A stretch of DNA of 64,000 nt, from contig NZ_CP064266.1 in assembly GCF_022811845.1 (NCBI RefSeq), positions 4,650,001-4,714,000 of the forward strand, written 5' to 3'. This stretch comes from Bacillus pseudomycoides. GTDB lineage: Bacteria; Bacillota; Bacilli; Bacillales; Bacillaceae_G. Below, piece by piece: positions 18,596-27,458 of the stretch. Position 1 is the first letter of the stretch, and the number at the start of each line of letters is the position of its first letter. Below the pieces are notes generated by a model, which worked only from the letters and a program-made list of their open reading frames with translations, did no database searches and had not been told where the DNA came from. Made by a program: the position numbers and the translations under genes.

Positions 18596-19942
18596 TTGGC
18601 AAATAAAGTACCCTTTTCTCGTGTCCTTGTAATCGGCCTTATGTTATTTGCACTGTTTTTTGGTGCTGGAAATTTAATTTTCCCAGCTATGTTAGGACAA
18701 GCAGCTGGGCATAATGTGTGGATTGCTACTACTGGATTTTTAATTACAGGAGTAGGTCTTCCTTTGCTAGGCGTTCTAGCATTTGGCATTTCTGATAGTG
18801 ATGATTTACAAACATTAGCGAATCGTGTTCATCCTTGGTTCAGTGCTGTGTACACATTTATTCTTTATTTAGCAATTGGTCCGTTATTTGCACTCCCTAG
18901 AGCTGGAAGTGTTTCTTTTGAAATAGGTGTAAAACCATTTTTATCTAACGGAACAGAAACGGTTGCATTACTTATTTTCACAATCATTTTCTTTAGTATT
19001 ACATGTTGGTTCTCATTTAATCCAACGAAAATTGTAGATGTTGTTGGGAAACTTTTAACACCTATCAAACTTACATTCATCGGGATTTTAGTAGTTGCAG
19101 CGTTTGTCCAACCAATCGGCCCTATTCATGCACCTACAAAAGAATTTGTGAACAATTCTTTTTTTAAAGGTTTCCAAGAAGGCTACTTAACAATGGATAC
19201 ACTTGCATCTTTTGTATTCGGTATTATTATTATCAATGCTATAAAAGAGAAGGGTACTTATGATAAAAAAGAAATAGTGAGCGTTTGTGCAAAGGCTGCT
19301 GGTATTGCAGCAATTGTATTAACAATTGTCTATACTTCCCTTTCTTATATGGGAGCCGCTAGCGTATCTAAACTAGGGCACTTAACAAATGGAGGAGAAG
19401 TATTAGCTAAAGTAGCTAATTATTATTTTAGTTCTTTAGGAAATTTATTGTTAGGCTTAATGATTACTGTTGCATGTTTAACAACAAGCGTTGGACTTGT
19501 AACATCATGCTCTTCATACTTCCATAAAGTATTCCCGAAAATATCTTATAAAACATTTGCTGTTATGCTTTCTGTTTTTAGCGCATTGATTGCAAATCTT
19601 GGTTTGACAGAATTAATTGCGGTTTCTGTTCCAGTACTTACAGCGATATATCCACTAGCAATTATGCTAATCGTTTTAACATTTTTGCACCCTATATTTA
19701 AAGGTAGAACAGAGGTATATCAATGGAGCTTACTCCTAACTTTTGTCGTTAGTTTGTTTGATGGACTAAACGCAGCAAATATACCTATTCAAGCAATCAA
19801 TGGAGCTTTTTCTAAAATTCTTCCTTTATACGATGCAGGTTTAGGCTGGATCTGTCCTGCATTTATTGGAGGGTGTATTGGTTACTTCATTTATGTATTC
19901 CGAATGAAATTCATTACTAGTACTCCGAAAACGAATCATTAA
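18596..19942 (+). CDS. brnQ: Branched-chain amino acid:cation symporter (LIVCS family)
   Basis: A 448-residue transporter with 12 membrane segments of the BrnQ family, importing leucine, isoleucine and valine. Diagnostic segments include LFFGAGNLIFPAMLGQAAG at the start and ALPRAGSVSFEIG. The start is a TTG at 18596 with a perfectly spaced GGAGG; an ATG at 18548 lacks a ribosome site and would overlap the CodY-like box. Confidence 0.92.
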   Translation: MANKVPFSRVLVIGLMLFALFFGAGNLIFPAMLGQAAGHNVWIATTGFLITGVGLPLLGVLAFGISDSDDLQTLANRVHPWFSAVYTFILYLAIGPLFALPRAGSVSFEIGVKPFLSNGTETVALLIFTIIFFSITCWFSFNPTKIVDVVGKLLTPIKLTFIGILVVAAFVQPIGPIHAPTKEFVNNSFFKGFQEGYLTMDTLASFVFGIIIINAIKEKGTYDKKEIVSVCAKAAGIAAIVLTIVYTSLSYMGAASVSKLGHLTNGGEVLAKVANYYFSSLGNLLLGLMITVACLTTSVGLVTSCSSYFHKVFPKISYKTFAVMLSVFSALIANLGLTELIAVSVPVLTAIYPLAIMLIVLTFLHPIFKGRTEVYQWSLLLTFVVSLFDGLNAANIPIQAINGAFSKILPLYDAGLGWICPAFIGGCIGYFIYVFRMKFITSTPKTNH

Positions 19943-19974
19943 AAACCATGCAGATAAAAATCTGCATGGTTTTT
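19941..19974. terminator. Terminator between brnQ and the tubulin locus
   Basis: AAAAACCATGCAGA / TCTGCATGGTTTTT, perfect 14 bp stem with a 6-base loop, ending 2 bases before the stop of the convergent 47-codon ORF, so it probably ends both transcripts. Confidence 0.93.
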
Positions 19975-19975
19975 C

Positions 19976-20119
19976 TTAATCTTCCATTTCTATTTCTGTA
20001 TTGTTCTTTTCCACATGCTCATTATGCAATTCTTCTTCCTGCATTTCCATAGAAATCATTGCATGGTAAATCTCTGGATATAATCCAAATATTTGATACA
20101 CGCTTCCTAAAAATGGCAC
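19976..20119 (-). CDS. Small acidic ORF downstream of the tubulin-like gene
   Basis: A 47-codon frame starting with GTG, with GAGGGG 5 bases before it. It encodes a short hydrophobic-aromatic start (PFLGSVYQIFGLYPEIY) and a strongly acidic tail rich in Glu. It is in the same frame as the upstream tubulin-like gene and the frame is open all the way back to that gene's TAG, 57 bases earlier, so it could also be a former or read-through C-terminal extension. It ends exactly at the shared terminator, as expected for the last gene of an operon. I recognise no family. Confidence 0.55.
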   Translation of the reverse strand: MPFLGSVYQIFGLYPEIYHAMISMEMQEEELHNEHVEKNNTEIEMED

Positions 20120-20176
20120 TTGAACCCCTCTTTTCAAAAATAGTATTTCTATACTTAAGGGTTCCCTATCTTCATC

Positions 20177-23100
20177 CTATACATTCGTTTTTGTGTCTTG
20201 TTCCTCATCTTGAACATGTAATATATGTTGCCATTTTTTATAAGGCGCACTATTTGGATCCACATAACCTTTCGCATACGAACGATCCCATAATTGTTTT
20301 ACAAACAGCTCCGCTTCTTTTTTTGCCACCATTTCAGCACCAGTTCCATAATAATCTTGGAAATAAACTAAAATTTCATCAAGAAGTAGCCGTAATAATT
20401 CATCTGATGTTTCCTCTAGCGTCGGATCATACTTTGCTTCCCGATCATACATTAAAATAACATCTAAAATATTATGGACATGTTCTTTTCTAAGCCACCT
20501 TATATCTTGGGCACCTAATACAAAGGATTGTGTGTACAAATGCCCGCCTTGAAGCATTGCTTTTTCCTGTTCTTCTTCAAAACGGGACAAAATATTTTCA
20601 TAAATAAATGGATTATGAAGCAGCGCACGGTGCAATTTATAACTTTCACTTGAAATATTTTTCCCCATGGACTGAATTAAAAAGCTACGCCCTACGCCGT
20701 TATATTGATAGACAAACTGCCCATCGACAGCAACAAGACTAATCCAACGGTACATATATGCATAAAGGAGTGCACGATTACATTTATCATAATCTAACTT
20801 CGTTTGCGTCGCATTTAAGTCCGGCATAAAGGCTGGTAAATGCCAATATTTATCTAAATGCGGTGTTAAATTCGATTTTTTAATATTTAATTTATTCACA
20901 CGGCGATAATAAGATTGAAAATAATCACCTTTATCATGCATAAAACCATTTGCAATATGCCCAGAAGAAAGCTTAGGAAAATCTTGCAACGATAATCCAT
21001 AATGCGCTCGGTAACAAATCACCTCAAATGGCGAAAATGCTTCATTCACCGTATCCTTCTCTTGAAACATTTCTTGCAATAGTTCCTCCTGCAATTCTTG
21101 TTTTAGCGATGGATGTACACCCCAATATTGTAACTCTCGATGATGAGCTACTTTCGGAATAAATGGACTTGCTAAATGGAAAAGATCTTCAATTTTTTCT
21201 TTCACGTATTCATTACGATCACGTTTTTTAAAGTCAGCTTCTTTGCGTAAAGCCTCAATAATATTGAGTTCTAGTTTGTCACGATATCGCACCTGAAGTT
21301 CAGCATAGCAATATGTTAAAATATGCTCTCGATAAAAATCTTCTACCTTCTTCGATTGACTTTCTTCCGATTGTGCATCACGGCAATATTCCCCGTACAA
21401 ACTCATATAAATCTCCGCTGATATATCCTTTGGAAGTACCCCTAAATTTAAATGTTGCTGCATATCTTGCCATATTTTTTCTTGTAATTTTTCATCTGCT
21501 AACACATATACATTTGTCGGATTTGTTTTCCCTTCAAATTCTTTACTCCGCTTTTGAATTTCAAATAGTAAGTTTTCGCGTGTTTCCTGTAAGTTATCAA
21601 AGAATCTTTCCCAATGTTGGATCATTTTGTTTACAGCTTGATATAGTGATTGATAAACAAGTTCAAGTAACATTTCTTTACGATATTCATTCAACTTATG
21701 CACATATTGCGTGACGATATCTTCAAATTCTTTTCGGAATGTACGCTGCTGATTATAGAACAGTTTTCCAAACCAACCTTGTTGCTGCGCCAATTCCACG
21801 CGTCGTACTGCGGTTACTGTACCATCGATATTACTTACATTAAATTTCTTATCGTAGTTTTGAATTAAATTACGTTTCTGTTCATTATTCTCATGTAATC
21901 GATTCATCTTCTCTACTAATTGCTTACGAATCTCATACAACATAAAACGAGCAGCCACTGGATGAACAGCTTCTGTTTTCTTTAAAAACCATGTATTTAG
22001 TTGGTACGACTGTCCCTCTGAACCACTTGGTGTATAGCGGTCTGATTCGATCATGTCGTATAAAAGTGTCGTCACGTGCTCATGCACGCGGCTTGGTATC
22101 GCATAGGCATACAACCGAACGGCGTGGTCAACCCTTGCCACTTCCCCCTTCATTTGCTCCATTATTTTCAGCTTTGTGGCATATATTTTACACTCATGCT
22201 GCAACCTATTTAACTCTTCATCTTTTTGCACAGTACGTTGTACATAACTTTCAACTGCTTCTAAAAACAGCTTTGATTTCGCAACGCCAACCTTCCCGCC
22301 TTCTGCTCCTTCACGTGTTTCATTATACATTTGTCGATAGAAAATATGTGCTTGCTCCGGACGAGTGGCAAGATGCTCTAAATCTTCTAAATAGCTCTTG
22401 CCTCGCTCTGGTTTCTCACGCTGCATACCACGGCGAACATCTTGTTCATACCGCTGTTTTTTCTCTTGAAACAATTGATCTAAATGTAACCACGATTCAT
22501 CTAGTCCTTGTACAGCCCATTTCAAAGCACAATATTTTAGCACATGCTCATATGGATAAATGAGCTTTGCAGTTCCAGCACCACAATAACGTGCTTTCCC
22601 GTTCGATTCCGCCAATTGCTGAATTTGATTATCTTCTTGTGCGAAATGACTTGTGGACATTGGACTAAATAACTGTAAATAAATCGTGTTTGTCATTTGT
22701 TCCATGTAATCTGATAGATTGTGTAAATGATGACCATGTAAATTCTCATAATCATATAAAAAACAATAATTATATGGTAAATGATGCTCTTTAATTGTAT
22801 GATTCGTTCTTCCATCTTCATCCACTTGATCCGGACGATACTCTAATTCAATTGTTACACCGCCCCGCTTTGATAATTCACCTGTCGAGCCAAGTGTAAT
22901 CGCATGTAGTTCTTTTAATGATGCATAACCATTCGCCTGCACAGTTTCAAATTCTTTCGCACTAACCGTACGCGTTTTAACAAGTGCATCTGGCATTAAA
23001 AATGCACCACGTATTAAGATGTTATGATGTTGTAATTTCTTCCGAAGCATTTCGCGTAAATACAACGCAATTTGTAAGAACATACCTGAACCAGTACCAC

Positions 23101-23539
23101 CAGCTAATGATGTAACAATAATAACGCGAACACCATACTCTGTTTGATCACTTGTAACCGGAAAAATCTTTTCAATTTCTTGCCAAAAAGCAGTCAATTT
23201 ATCTTCTTGCATCGCTGCTCGTAAAGCTAAGCGTGAAATCACACGAAGCTGACCAGCTCCTTCTGTTAACGGCTTATCCAAAATAGTAGGGTCCATTGGA
23301 AACCATTCCGGAATCATCGGATCCCCCGCAATATATTCTCGAGGTGTTTTACTAGAACTAGTTTGTGTCTTAAACTTACGAATATGCTCAAATTTACTTA
23401 ATGTATTCACATCTGTATCAAACACATGCATCGCTACCTTTTTACGTCGTTCCTCTGGTAACTTCTCATATATTTGATGAGTAACGGTACTACCAATTCC
23501 ACCAAGACCAATTAAAATTGTAGGAACTTGTAATGTCAT
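20177..23539 (-). CDS. Large tubulin/FtsZ-like GTPase (Tubulin_2-type)
   Basis: A 1120-residue protein whose N-terminal ~350 residues look like a tubulin/FtsZ-fold GTPase. A GLGGIGS loop is at 11-17, an FDTD at 40-43, and the tubulin signature appears as SLAGGTGSGM (residues 144-153; FtsZ GGGTGTG-type). The remaining ~750 residues are mostly charged and helical with no domain I recognise. FtsZ proper is about 380 residues and lacks this extension. The start at 23539 (GGAAGGTGA upstream) is chosen because everything before it in frame is repeat DNA. The vWA gene lies upstream on the same strand, suggesting a joint function. I know distant FtsZ-like families paired with vWA proteins have been proposed as membrane-remodelling systems; role here is inference. 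Confidence 0.8.
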   Translation of the reverse strand: MTLQVPTILIGLGGIGSTVTHQIYEKLPEERRKKVAMHVFDTDVNTLSKFEHIRKFKTQTSSSKTPREYIAGDPMIPEWFPMDPTILDKPLTEGAGQLRVISRLALRAAMQEDKLTAFWQEIEKIFPVTSDQTEYGVRVIIVTSLAGGTGSGMFLQIALYLREMLRKKLQHHNILIRGAFLMPDALVKTRTVSAKEFETVQANGYASLKELHAITLGSTGELSKRGGVTIELEYRPDQVDEDGRTNHTIKEHHLPYNYCFLYDYENLHGHHLHNLSDYMEQMTNTIYLQLFSPMSTSHFAQEDNQIQQLAESNGKARYCGAGTAKLIYPYEHVLKYCALKWAVQGLDESWLHLDQLFQEKKQRYEQDVRRGMQREKPERGKSYLEDLEHLATRPEQAHIFYRQMYNETREGAEGGKVGVAKSKLFLEAVESYVQRTVQKDEELNRLQHECKIYATKLKIMEQMKGEVARVDHAVRLYAYAIPSRVHEHVTTLLYDMIESDRYTPSGSEGQSYQLNTWFLKKTEAVHPVAARFMLYEIRKQLVEKMNRLHENNEQKRNLIQNYDKKFNVSNIDGTVTAVRRVELAQQQGWFGKLFYNQQRTFRKEFEDIVTQYVHKLNEYRKEMLLELVYQSLYQAVNKMIQHWERFFDNLQETRENLLFEIQKRSKEFEGKTNPTNVYVLADEKLQEKIWQDMQQHLNLGVLPKDISAEIYMSLYGEYCRDAQSEESQSKKVEDFYREHILTYCYAELQVRYRDKLELNIIEALRKEADFKKRDRNEYVKEKIEDLFHLASPFIPKVAHHRELQYWGVHPSLKQELQEELLQEMFQEKDTVNEAFSPFEVICYRAHYGLSLQDFPKLSSGHIANGFMHDKGDYFQSYYRRVNKLNIKKSNLTPHLDKYWHLPAFMPDLNATQTKLDYDKCNRALLYAYMYRWISLVAVDGQFVYQYNGVGRSFLIQSMGKNISSESYKLHRALLHNPFIYENILSRFEEEQEKAMLQGGHLYTQSFVLGAQDIRWLRKEHVHNILDVILMYDREAKYDPTLEETSDELLRLLLDEILVYFQDYYGTGAEMVAKKEAELFVKQLWDRSYAKGYVDPNSAPYKKWQHILHVQDEEQDTKTNV

Positions 23540-23582
23540 GTGAATCACCTTCCTATTTGTGAGATTCCTATTAAAATATACA

Positions 23583-24049
23583 TTCAAAAAGGAGGATAAA
23601 GAGAGCCGAGCAGGTCGAGGTACGATAGCCAGGAGGACACGGAGTGTAGCTGACACTACATGAGTACCGGACTGGCGACGTAACGACGACATGCGACTGC
23701 TATCTTTACCGGACTTTTTGAACTTCCTCTAAAAATATGTGTTCAAAAAGGAGGATAAAGAGAGCCGAGCAGGTCGAGGCACGGTAGCCAGGAGGATACG
23801 GAGTGTAGCTGACACTACATGAGTACCGGACTGGCGACGTAACGACGACATGCGACTGCTATCTTTACCGGACTTTTTGAACTTCCTCTAAAAATATGTG
23901 TTCAAAAAGGAGGATAAAGAGAGCCGAGCAGGTCGAGGCACGGTAGCCAGGAGGATACGGAGTGTAGCTGACACTACATGAGTACCGGACTGGCGACGTA
24001 ACGACGACATGCGACTGCTATCTTTACCGGACTTTTTGAACTTCCTCTA
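23583..24049. repeat. Three tandem copies of a 159 bp hairpin-forming repeat
   Basis: Units begin at 23583, 23742 and 23901. Each starts TTCAAAAAGGAGGATAAAGA and ends with TATCTTTACC then GGACTTTTTGAACTTCC, so its two ends are inverted (GTTCAAAAAG / CTTTTTGAAC plus imperfect continuation) and the unit can fold into one long hairpin. A smaller AGTGT-AGCTG-ACACT hairpin lies inside. Units 2 and 3 look identical; unit 1 differs at a few positions. It is much more GC-rich than its surroundings. The array fills the gap between the vWA stop codon and the tubulin-like start. Confidence 0.95.
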
Positions 24050-26149
24050 TTATTCACATTCGTATCGATAAATTTCCTTTCCATACCCCCGGTCAATCAA
24101 TAAAACCTCATTCGGATATAACGTCTTATGCTCATTTCCAGCCTCATCCTCTGTGATAAACATACCGTCAATAACCATACCGATTACTTGCGATTCCTTT
24201 GCTACAAATATAGATTTTGAACCTTTTTGCGCTATAAAAGTTACCGATTGTATTGTCTTTCGTTCTGCGCGAAATGGAATACCAAAATAATGTTTCCACC
24301 ACTTGTTTTTTAGTAATTCTGGTTCAGATTGATAGAGCCAATCCTTCGCTACTTCTTGATCCCATTCGTAGTACAACATCGCTTTACGATGAAACCTTGG
24401 CCGGACGATCCAGCCTAAAATAAGAATCGCAACAAGCAAAAGTATGAATGCAACCGGAATTACAAATTGAAAAATTAGCGCATAACGTTCCCAAAATGAT
24501 GCATTCTGAATATAAAACGAAATCGTTTTTTTCACTTCTTGTAACCTTGAATCATTTAGAGTGATGGTAGCTTCTATGGTGCCTGTATCTGTAAAATTGA
24601 ATGTATCGGAGTAGTAAGGACGAGGGTACACATAAATTTGATTGTCATGTTGCCGCAGTTCGTAGTTGATCGATTGATGGGATGTGACACCAGTAGATTG
24701 CAATAGCTTCTTTACTTCCACTTCTGTCATCGGTTCACCATTCAATAATGGCTGCAACACAAATGGTTTACTCTTTTCTAAATTCGTCACCTTTTCTTCA
24801 TAATCTTTCGTTATGACCTGCAAAGATAATCTCGCCTTTGGCATCGGATCAATTCGGAATTCTTTCGTTTGCCTGTAAAATCCTTTTATATTCATATGAA
24901 CTTTCCCACGTACTGGCTGTTTTCCAATTTGTGTTTCATAATAGAATCGTTTTCTCTTATCATCCCATTTCATTGGATACAACTTTCCATCTAGCTCTAC
25001 TTCTGCTTGGAAATAAGAAGTTTGGATTGGTAAATCTGTCGGTTTCGCTTCGATTACTGCTTTCGTTCCCTCATACATTTTCTCCACGTTTTTTTTCGCT
25101 TTATCCTCTTTGTCATAAGTAGAAACGGTATAATCAAGTGCTGGTTCAACAAGTACTTTCAGCCCTTCTTTCACAATATCTCTATCAATTTCTAGCGTAT
25201 ATGTTCCTGGTTTCATCACTTCACCGTTCGTAACACCGATATGTGTAATACCACCATATAATTTCGATTCTCCTGGTGCATGAATCGAAAAGGACGATTG
25301 TACTGCTAATGGTTTAGAAAGTTGTTCGATTTGATATTGCGATGCATTAGAAGATTGTTGCACCAGTGTCATTCTTTTTAATGGAAATGGTGTAGTAATC
25401 TCTAATTTATTTCCAGATACATTCGTTTTCACAACAGATTCAACAGAAGAAAATGGATCTCGATTCGCCACCAAAGCCGCGGCCTGATTTACACTCTCAA
25501 TGACCCCATCTTCCCCGCTCGTTGGCATGATGATGCCATTTATTTCTTTCTTCCAAATTTCTTTGAATGTATTCATCTGTTGTTGCTCCTGCTGTCCTAA
25601 ATTTTCTTCCATTGTTATTAAAACTGGATGCAATGATATTTTTTTCGCTTCCATTTCTTTTTTAAATTGTTCTAGCTTCTGCGTGATTTGTTCTTTACCA
25701 TCAGTCTTTTCTTTTTCTAGTTCATTAAATGCCCCGTCAGTTAATACAATAAGCCAAAATTCACGTTTTCCATTTATGTCTGCTTCCTTTTTAATAGATT
25801 GCATCGCTGTTTCTACAGCACGAAACGGTGTATTTAAATAGTTCTTCCACGCTCCAATTTGATCGATTTCTGTTTGCCTTTTTTCATTTGTTAGCATGAC
25901 ATGTAATGCCTCAGTAGGACGACTCATTGGAACATATGAAAATCTATCTTTTTCATCTAATAATGCAACTAAACTTTGCAAAGCATAATTGGCATATTTC
26001 CAGCGATCGTTATTTCTCATGCTGCCAGAATCATCATATACAAGTGAAACGACCCTTTCTTTTGCCTCCTCTCCTTTTGCAAAAGTTGAAAAAGGATTCA
26101 AACATACTAATAGAAACAAGATGAATGTGGCACAAATTCGAATCTTCAT
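24050..26149 (-). CDS. Membrane-anchored von Willebrand factor A domain protein
   Basis: A 699-residue protein. A signal peptide (residues 1-24, ending FSTFA) is followed by a vWA domain with an intact metal-ion site: DDSGS at 39-43 and LTDGAF further on. A large extracellular beta-rich region follows, then one membrane helix near 560-583 and a ~115-residue cytoplasmic tail. The topology would let it sense or bind something outside and contact the tubulin-like protein inside. The ATG at 26149 is chosen for the signal peptide; AAAGGTGG lies 12 bases upstream. The 5' gene of the tubulin-like locus. Confidence 0.85.
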   Translation of the reverse strand: MKIRICATFILFLLVCLNPFSTFAKGEEAKERVVSLVYDDSGSMRNNDRWKYANYALQSLVALLDEKDRFSYVPMSRPTEALHVMLTNEKRQTEIDQIGAWKNYLNTPFRAVETAMQSIKKEADINGKREFWLIVLTDGAFNELEKEKTDGKEQITQKLEQFKKEMEAKKISLHPVLITMEENLGQQEQQQMNTFKEIWKKEINGIIMPTSGEDGVIESVNQAAALVANRDPFSSVESVVKTNVSGNKLEITTPFPLKRMTLVQQSSNASQYQIEQLSKPLAVQSSFSIHAPGESKLYGGITHIGVTNGEVMKPGTYTLEIDRDIVKEGLKVLVEPALDYTVSTYDKEDKAKKNVEKMYEGTKAVIEAKPTDLPIQTSYFQAEVELDGKLYPMKWDDKRKRFYYETQIGKQPVRGKVHMNIKGFYRQTKEFRIDPMPKARLSLQVITKDYEEKVTNLEKSKPFVLQPLLNGEPMTEVEVKKLLQSTGVTSHQSINYELRQHDNQIYVYPRPYYSDTFNFTDTGTIEATITLNDSRLQEVKKTISFYIQNASFWERYALIFQFVIPVAFILLLVAILILGWIVRPRFHRKAMLYYEWDQEVAKDWLYQSEPELLKNKWWKHYFGIPFRAERKTIQSVTFIAQKGSKSIFVAKESQVIGMVIDGMFITEDEAGNEHKTLYPNEVLLIDRGYGKEIYRYECE

Positions 26150-26539
26150 GATGAGGCTTCGCCACCTTTGTAGACAAATTCCTATGTTTAAATTTATGAA
26201 AAGAAACAAGATATATGACTTGTATTTTCGGATAAACAAGTTTCTATAATTTTATTATGTAAACAATATTACTGAAATAAAAACTCCATTTTGGTAATCT
26301 CCCTCTTGTAACTTCCACTTGATTGTACATCTTATACGCTTTATTCTTCATATACATAAGTCTATTTTAAAAAGGAAACTTTCAAAACGGACCCTTCGTA
26401 CATTTTATATAGAAAATTCTCATACAAAAGTTGGATTTTTCTTTCTGAAAGTAATAACTCTTTAACAAAAAGAAAGATCTACCTACAAAAGTAGCCTCTC
26501 CTTGAATTAAGAATTTTCTTACATATTATCATATAATTA
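26150..26539. other. Non-coding region upstream of the vWA gene
   Basis: About 390 bp between the vWA start and the terminator of the next gene. AT-rich, with no convincing gene. It should hold the promoter for the vWA/tubulin-like unit, but I could not pick one with confidence. Confidence 0.5.
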
Positions 26540-26568
26540 AAAAACACGCCTATAAAAGCGTGTTTTTA
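26540..26568 (-). terminator. Terminator after the 111-residue hypothetical gene
   Basis: AAAAACACGC / GCGTGTTTTT with an 8-base loop, overlapping the stop codon. Confidence 0.9.
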
Positions 26569-26901
26569 TTCTTTCACATATACTTCAACAATTGGATTAT
26601 CTTTACGATCCGCATGTAAGCGAATATTCTCTTCGCTTGTATGATAAACACTTGCTAATAACATAACCGTTAACAGGTTAGGGATTTTCCCATCACTCCC
26701 GAACTGGCGTTCAAGTGCTTCTCTATATTCAAAATCCAAATCTCCTTGTATATATGTATACACTTCAAATCCATCTGCTAAATCACAAACAATCCTATCG
26801 ACAATATCTGCTCCTACTTGCTTTTCCATTTCACTACGAAGGGCATTCGTAAATTCATTCCAAGGAACTTCATATATTTGAAATTGATCTTTAGGTTCCA
26901 C
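26566..26901 (-). CDS. Hypothetical protein, 111 residues
   Basis: A soluble protein I do not recognise, acidic, with no membrane segment or Cys pair. It reads as a compact alpha/beta domain (FQIYEVPWNEF at the start, VEVYVKE at the end). The GTG at 26901 is preferred: AAAGGAG lies 8 bases upstream, whereas the GTG at 26910 overlaps that site. Divergent from the Cys-rich gene at 27043. Confidence 0.7.
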   Translation of the reverse strand: MEPKDQFQIYEVPWNEFTNALRSEMEKQVGADIVDRIVCDLADGFEVYTYIQGDLDFEYREALERQFGSDGKIPNLLTVMLLASVYHTSEENIRLHADRKDNPIVEVYVKE

Positions 26902-27042
26902 ATGTCTCACTCCTTTTTCACATACACCCTTCCCCTATCTTTTCCCTTTCTCATAACAATTATGAAACTTAGGTCAATCGTACAAGCCGTACTTGTCCCG
27001 ATGACATATCGTATTACTGTATATGGAAGGAGGCAAAAGAAC

Positions 27043-27384
27043 ATGCATTGTCAAAAATGTTATAATACTTGTCATCGTTATTTTGGTAAAGTTGTACGTA
27101 TTGAAGATGTAGATGGTTATGTTCATATCGGTAAGATTGTTGATGTAACAAACGATTCTGTTTGGATTGATCCTATTCATGAATCATCTTTTAATACAGG
27201 CTTTGGTTACTATGACGCATACGCAGGTGGCGGCTGTGATTGTTGTGGTGGACTACGCCAATGTGATCAATGCGGATTTGGTTTTGATCGAGGTTTTGAT
27301 CGAGGTTTTTGCGGCGGCGGTGCGATTGAATTAGCTTTCGGGTTTATTTTTGGTATTGCTTTAGCTGGGTTATTTTTCATCTAG
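27043..27384 (+). CDS. Cys/Gly-rich small protein with hydrophobic C-terminus
   Basis: A 113-residue protein starting with a CxxC-type cluster (HCQKCYNTCHRY). A central domain follows, then a region with CDCCGG, CDQCG and a duplicated GFDRGFDRG, and a C-terminal hydrophobic helix. The pattern recalls spore-surface or metal-binding proteins of bacilli but I cannot name a family. The ATG at 27043 has AAGGAGG at 9 bases; upstream in-frame codons lack such a site. Confidence 0.75.
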   Translation: MHCQKCYNTCHRYFGKVVRIEDVDGYVHIGKIVDVTNDSVWIDPIHESSFNTGFGYYDAYAGGGCDCCGGLRQCDQCGFGFDRGFDRGFCGGGAIELAFGFIFGIALAGLFFI

Positions 27385-27390
27385 CTATAT

Positions 27391-27425
27391 AAAGGAGCTG
27401 ACTGTATTATTTGGTCAACTCCTTT
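27391..27425 (+). terminator. Terminator after the Cys-rich gene
   Basis: AAAGGAGCTGAC pairs with GTCAACTCCTTT (one mismatch), followed by TTT. Confidence 0.75.
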
Positions 27426-27458
27426 TCAAAAAGAAATTAAGCAGATCTTTTAACTGTT

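Noticed and set aside
21991..22563. 190-codon plus-strand frame opposite the tubulin-like gene
   Set aside because: Antisense to a clearly coding frame, no ribosome site, no recognisable domain.
23539..23692. N-terminal extension of the tubulin-like protein (51 residues)
   Set aside because: Encoded entirely by repeat DNA; a good ribosome site precedes the ATG at 23539.
23583..24049. CRISPR array
   Set aside because: Units are 159 bp directly adjacent repeats without unique spacers, and no cas genes are present.
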